Shown here piece after piece: positions 63,610-64,000 of a stretch of 64,000 bases of DNA; positions within the stretch are counted from its first letter, which is position 1, and every line of letters starts with the position of its first letter. The notes beneath the pieces are model-generated. The model was not told the origin of the DNA. It worked only from the letters and a program-made list of their open reading frames with translations, and did not search any database. The position numbers and the translations under genes were made by a program. The stretch is from Inhella proteolytica (GTDB taxonomy: Bacteria; Pseudomonadota; Gammaproteobacteria; Burkholderiales; Burkholderiaceae_C), in assembly GCF_016093275.1 (NCBI RefSeq), contig NZ_JAEDAK010000016.1, positions 48,842 to 112,841 on the forward strand. Reading direction: 5' to 3'.

Positions 63610-63653
63610 GGAATTGCGATGGTTCTGATGAAGAACCAAGACGGAGCAATTCC
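63610..63653 (+). promoter_or_regulatory. Nested inverted repeats at the MocR start
   Basis: GGAATTGC (63610-63617) and GCAATTCC (63646-63653) are perfect inverses and end directly before the ATG at 63654. Inside lies a second perfect pair TGGTTCT (63620-63626)/AGAACCA (63632-63638). The ribosome-site-like ACGGAG (63641-63646) abuts the outer arm and shares one base with it, so an RNA hairpin could hide it. As DNA it could be an operator pair. Confidence 0.65.
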
Positions 63654-64000
63654 ATGGAGCCAACACACGCACCCGCGGCCTGGTTGATCGATGGCGCCGG
63701 CCTGCGGCTGGCGCGCAGCGACGGCCGTTCGTTGACGCAGCAGCTGGTGGAGCAGCTGAAGACCGCGCTGCAGACGGCCGAGCGCGGCGCGCGCCTGCCG
63801 CCCAGCCGGGCACTGGCCCAGGCCCTGGGCGTGGGCCGCAACACCGTGCTGGCCGCGTATGAGCGCCTGGCCGACGAGGGCTACATCGAAGGCCGCGCCG
63901 GCGCCGGCACGCGCCTGCTGCAACCCCAGCAGGCGCCGCCCGTGCCGCCGCGGCTGGCGGCGGCCGAGCCCGAGCGCTGGCGCCAGCTGCCGCCGCCGCG
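63654..64000 (+). CDS. MocR-type GntR regulator, 5' part (runs off the window)
   Basis: The first 115 codons encode a GntR winged helix-turn-helix (TQQLVEQLKTALQTAERGAR, LPPSRALAQALGVGRNTVLAAY, given by their ends; then DEGYIEGRAGAGTRL) after a short N-terminal extension. The motif LPPSRALAQALGVGRNTV is typical for MocR/PdxR regulators, whose aminotransferase-like domain would lie outside the window. It is divergent from the NTF2-like gene, which may be its target. Confidence 0.85.
   Translation, partial: MEPTHAPAAWLIDGAGLRLARSDGRSLTQQLVEQLKTALQTAERGARLPPSRALAQALGVGRNTVLAAYERLADEGYIEGRAGAGTRLLQPQQAPPVPPRLAAAEPERWRQLPPP

Overview
The window is chromosomal DNA from a high-GC (about 70% by spot counts) betaproteobacterium. 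Gene content and order point to Burkholderiales, probably the Rubrivivax/Leptothrix/Roseateles/Inhella side. Pointers are the end of a division and cell wall cluster without murB between murC and ddl, dusB-fis-purH, ffh-ypjD-PP0621-pilS-pilR-ampD, tsaB-rimI-type 4 UDG, and a PhaF-like phasin. This placement is inferred from the sequence alone.

Layout. 1-7.5 kb: 3' part of murG, then murC, ddl, ftsQ, ftsA, ftsZ (peptidoglycan precursors and divisome), a terminator, and lpxC (lipid A). 7.5-13.6 kb: small membrane protein, methyltransferase, periplasmic binding protein, AmpG-like MFS carrier, glutamine amidotransferase, exported protein, LysR regulator. 13.6-14.4 kb: a structured repeat (copy 1) beside a lower-GC membrane protein gene. 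14.4-24.3 kb, mostly minus strand: FAD dehydrogenase, MdlAB-type ABC exporter, ruvC with a duplicated 5' end, CdsA/YnbB-like and PlsC-like lipid genes, miaB, tRNA-Met(CAT). 24.4-33.1 kb: ftsY and ffh (SRP pathway), ypjD, pilSR (type IV pilus two-component system), ampD. 33.3-36.1 kb: dusB-fis-purH. 36.2-47.9 kb: YqaA-like protein, M32 carboxypeptidase, amino-acid binding protein, patatin, phasin, two-domain fatty acyl reductase, tandem binding-protein paralogues, slyX, a ThiS/MoaD-like plus BNR-repeat pair, PEP-mutase family protein. 47.9-51.1 kb: a GbsR/MarR regulator and a tightly packed five-gene membrane/redox operon sharing one operator sequence. 51.16-51.64 kb: the complete copy of the structured repeat, followed by a lower-GC orphan gene and a gene fragment. 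52.5-55.9 kb: DODA dioxygenase, Rieske oxygenase, dacB. 55.9-64 kb: tsaB, rimI, UDG, GGDEF-EAL protein, MidA-like methyltransferase, two exported proteins, GNAT, NTF2-like protein and the start of a MocR-type regulator.

Most promising for new biology are: (i) a roughly 480-bp, almost fully self-paired element at 51157-51638, with 57-bp perfect terminal inverted repeats each containing its own hairpin, and a truncated relative at 13641-13960 in which several stems are kept by compensatory changes; (ii) the GbsR-type regulator whose 24-bp operator lies both over its own -35 box and next to the start of the adjacent DCC/SDR/DoxX/DUF2269 operon; (iii) a ruvC 5'-end duplication that differs by synonymous changes; (iv) nested perfect inverted repeats ending at the start codon of the MocR gene.
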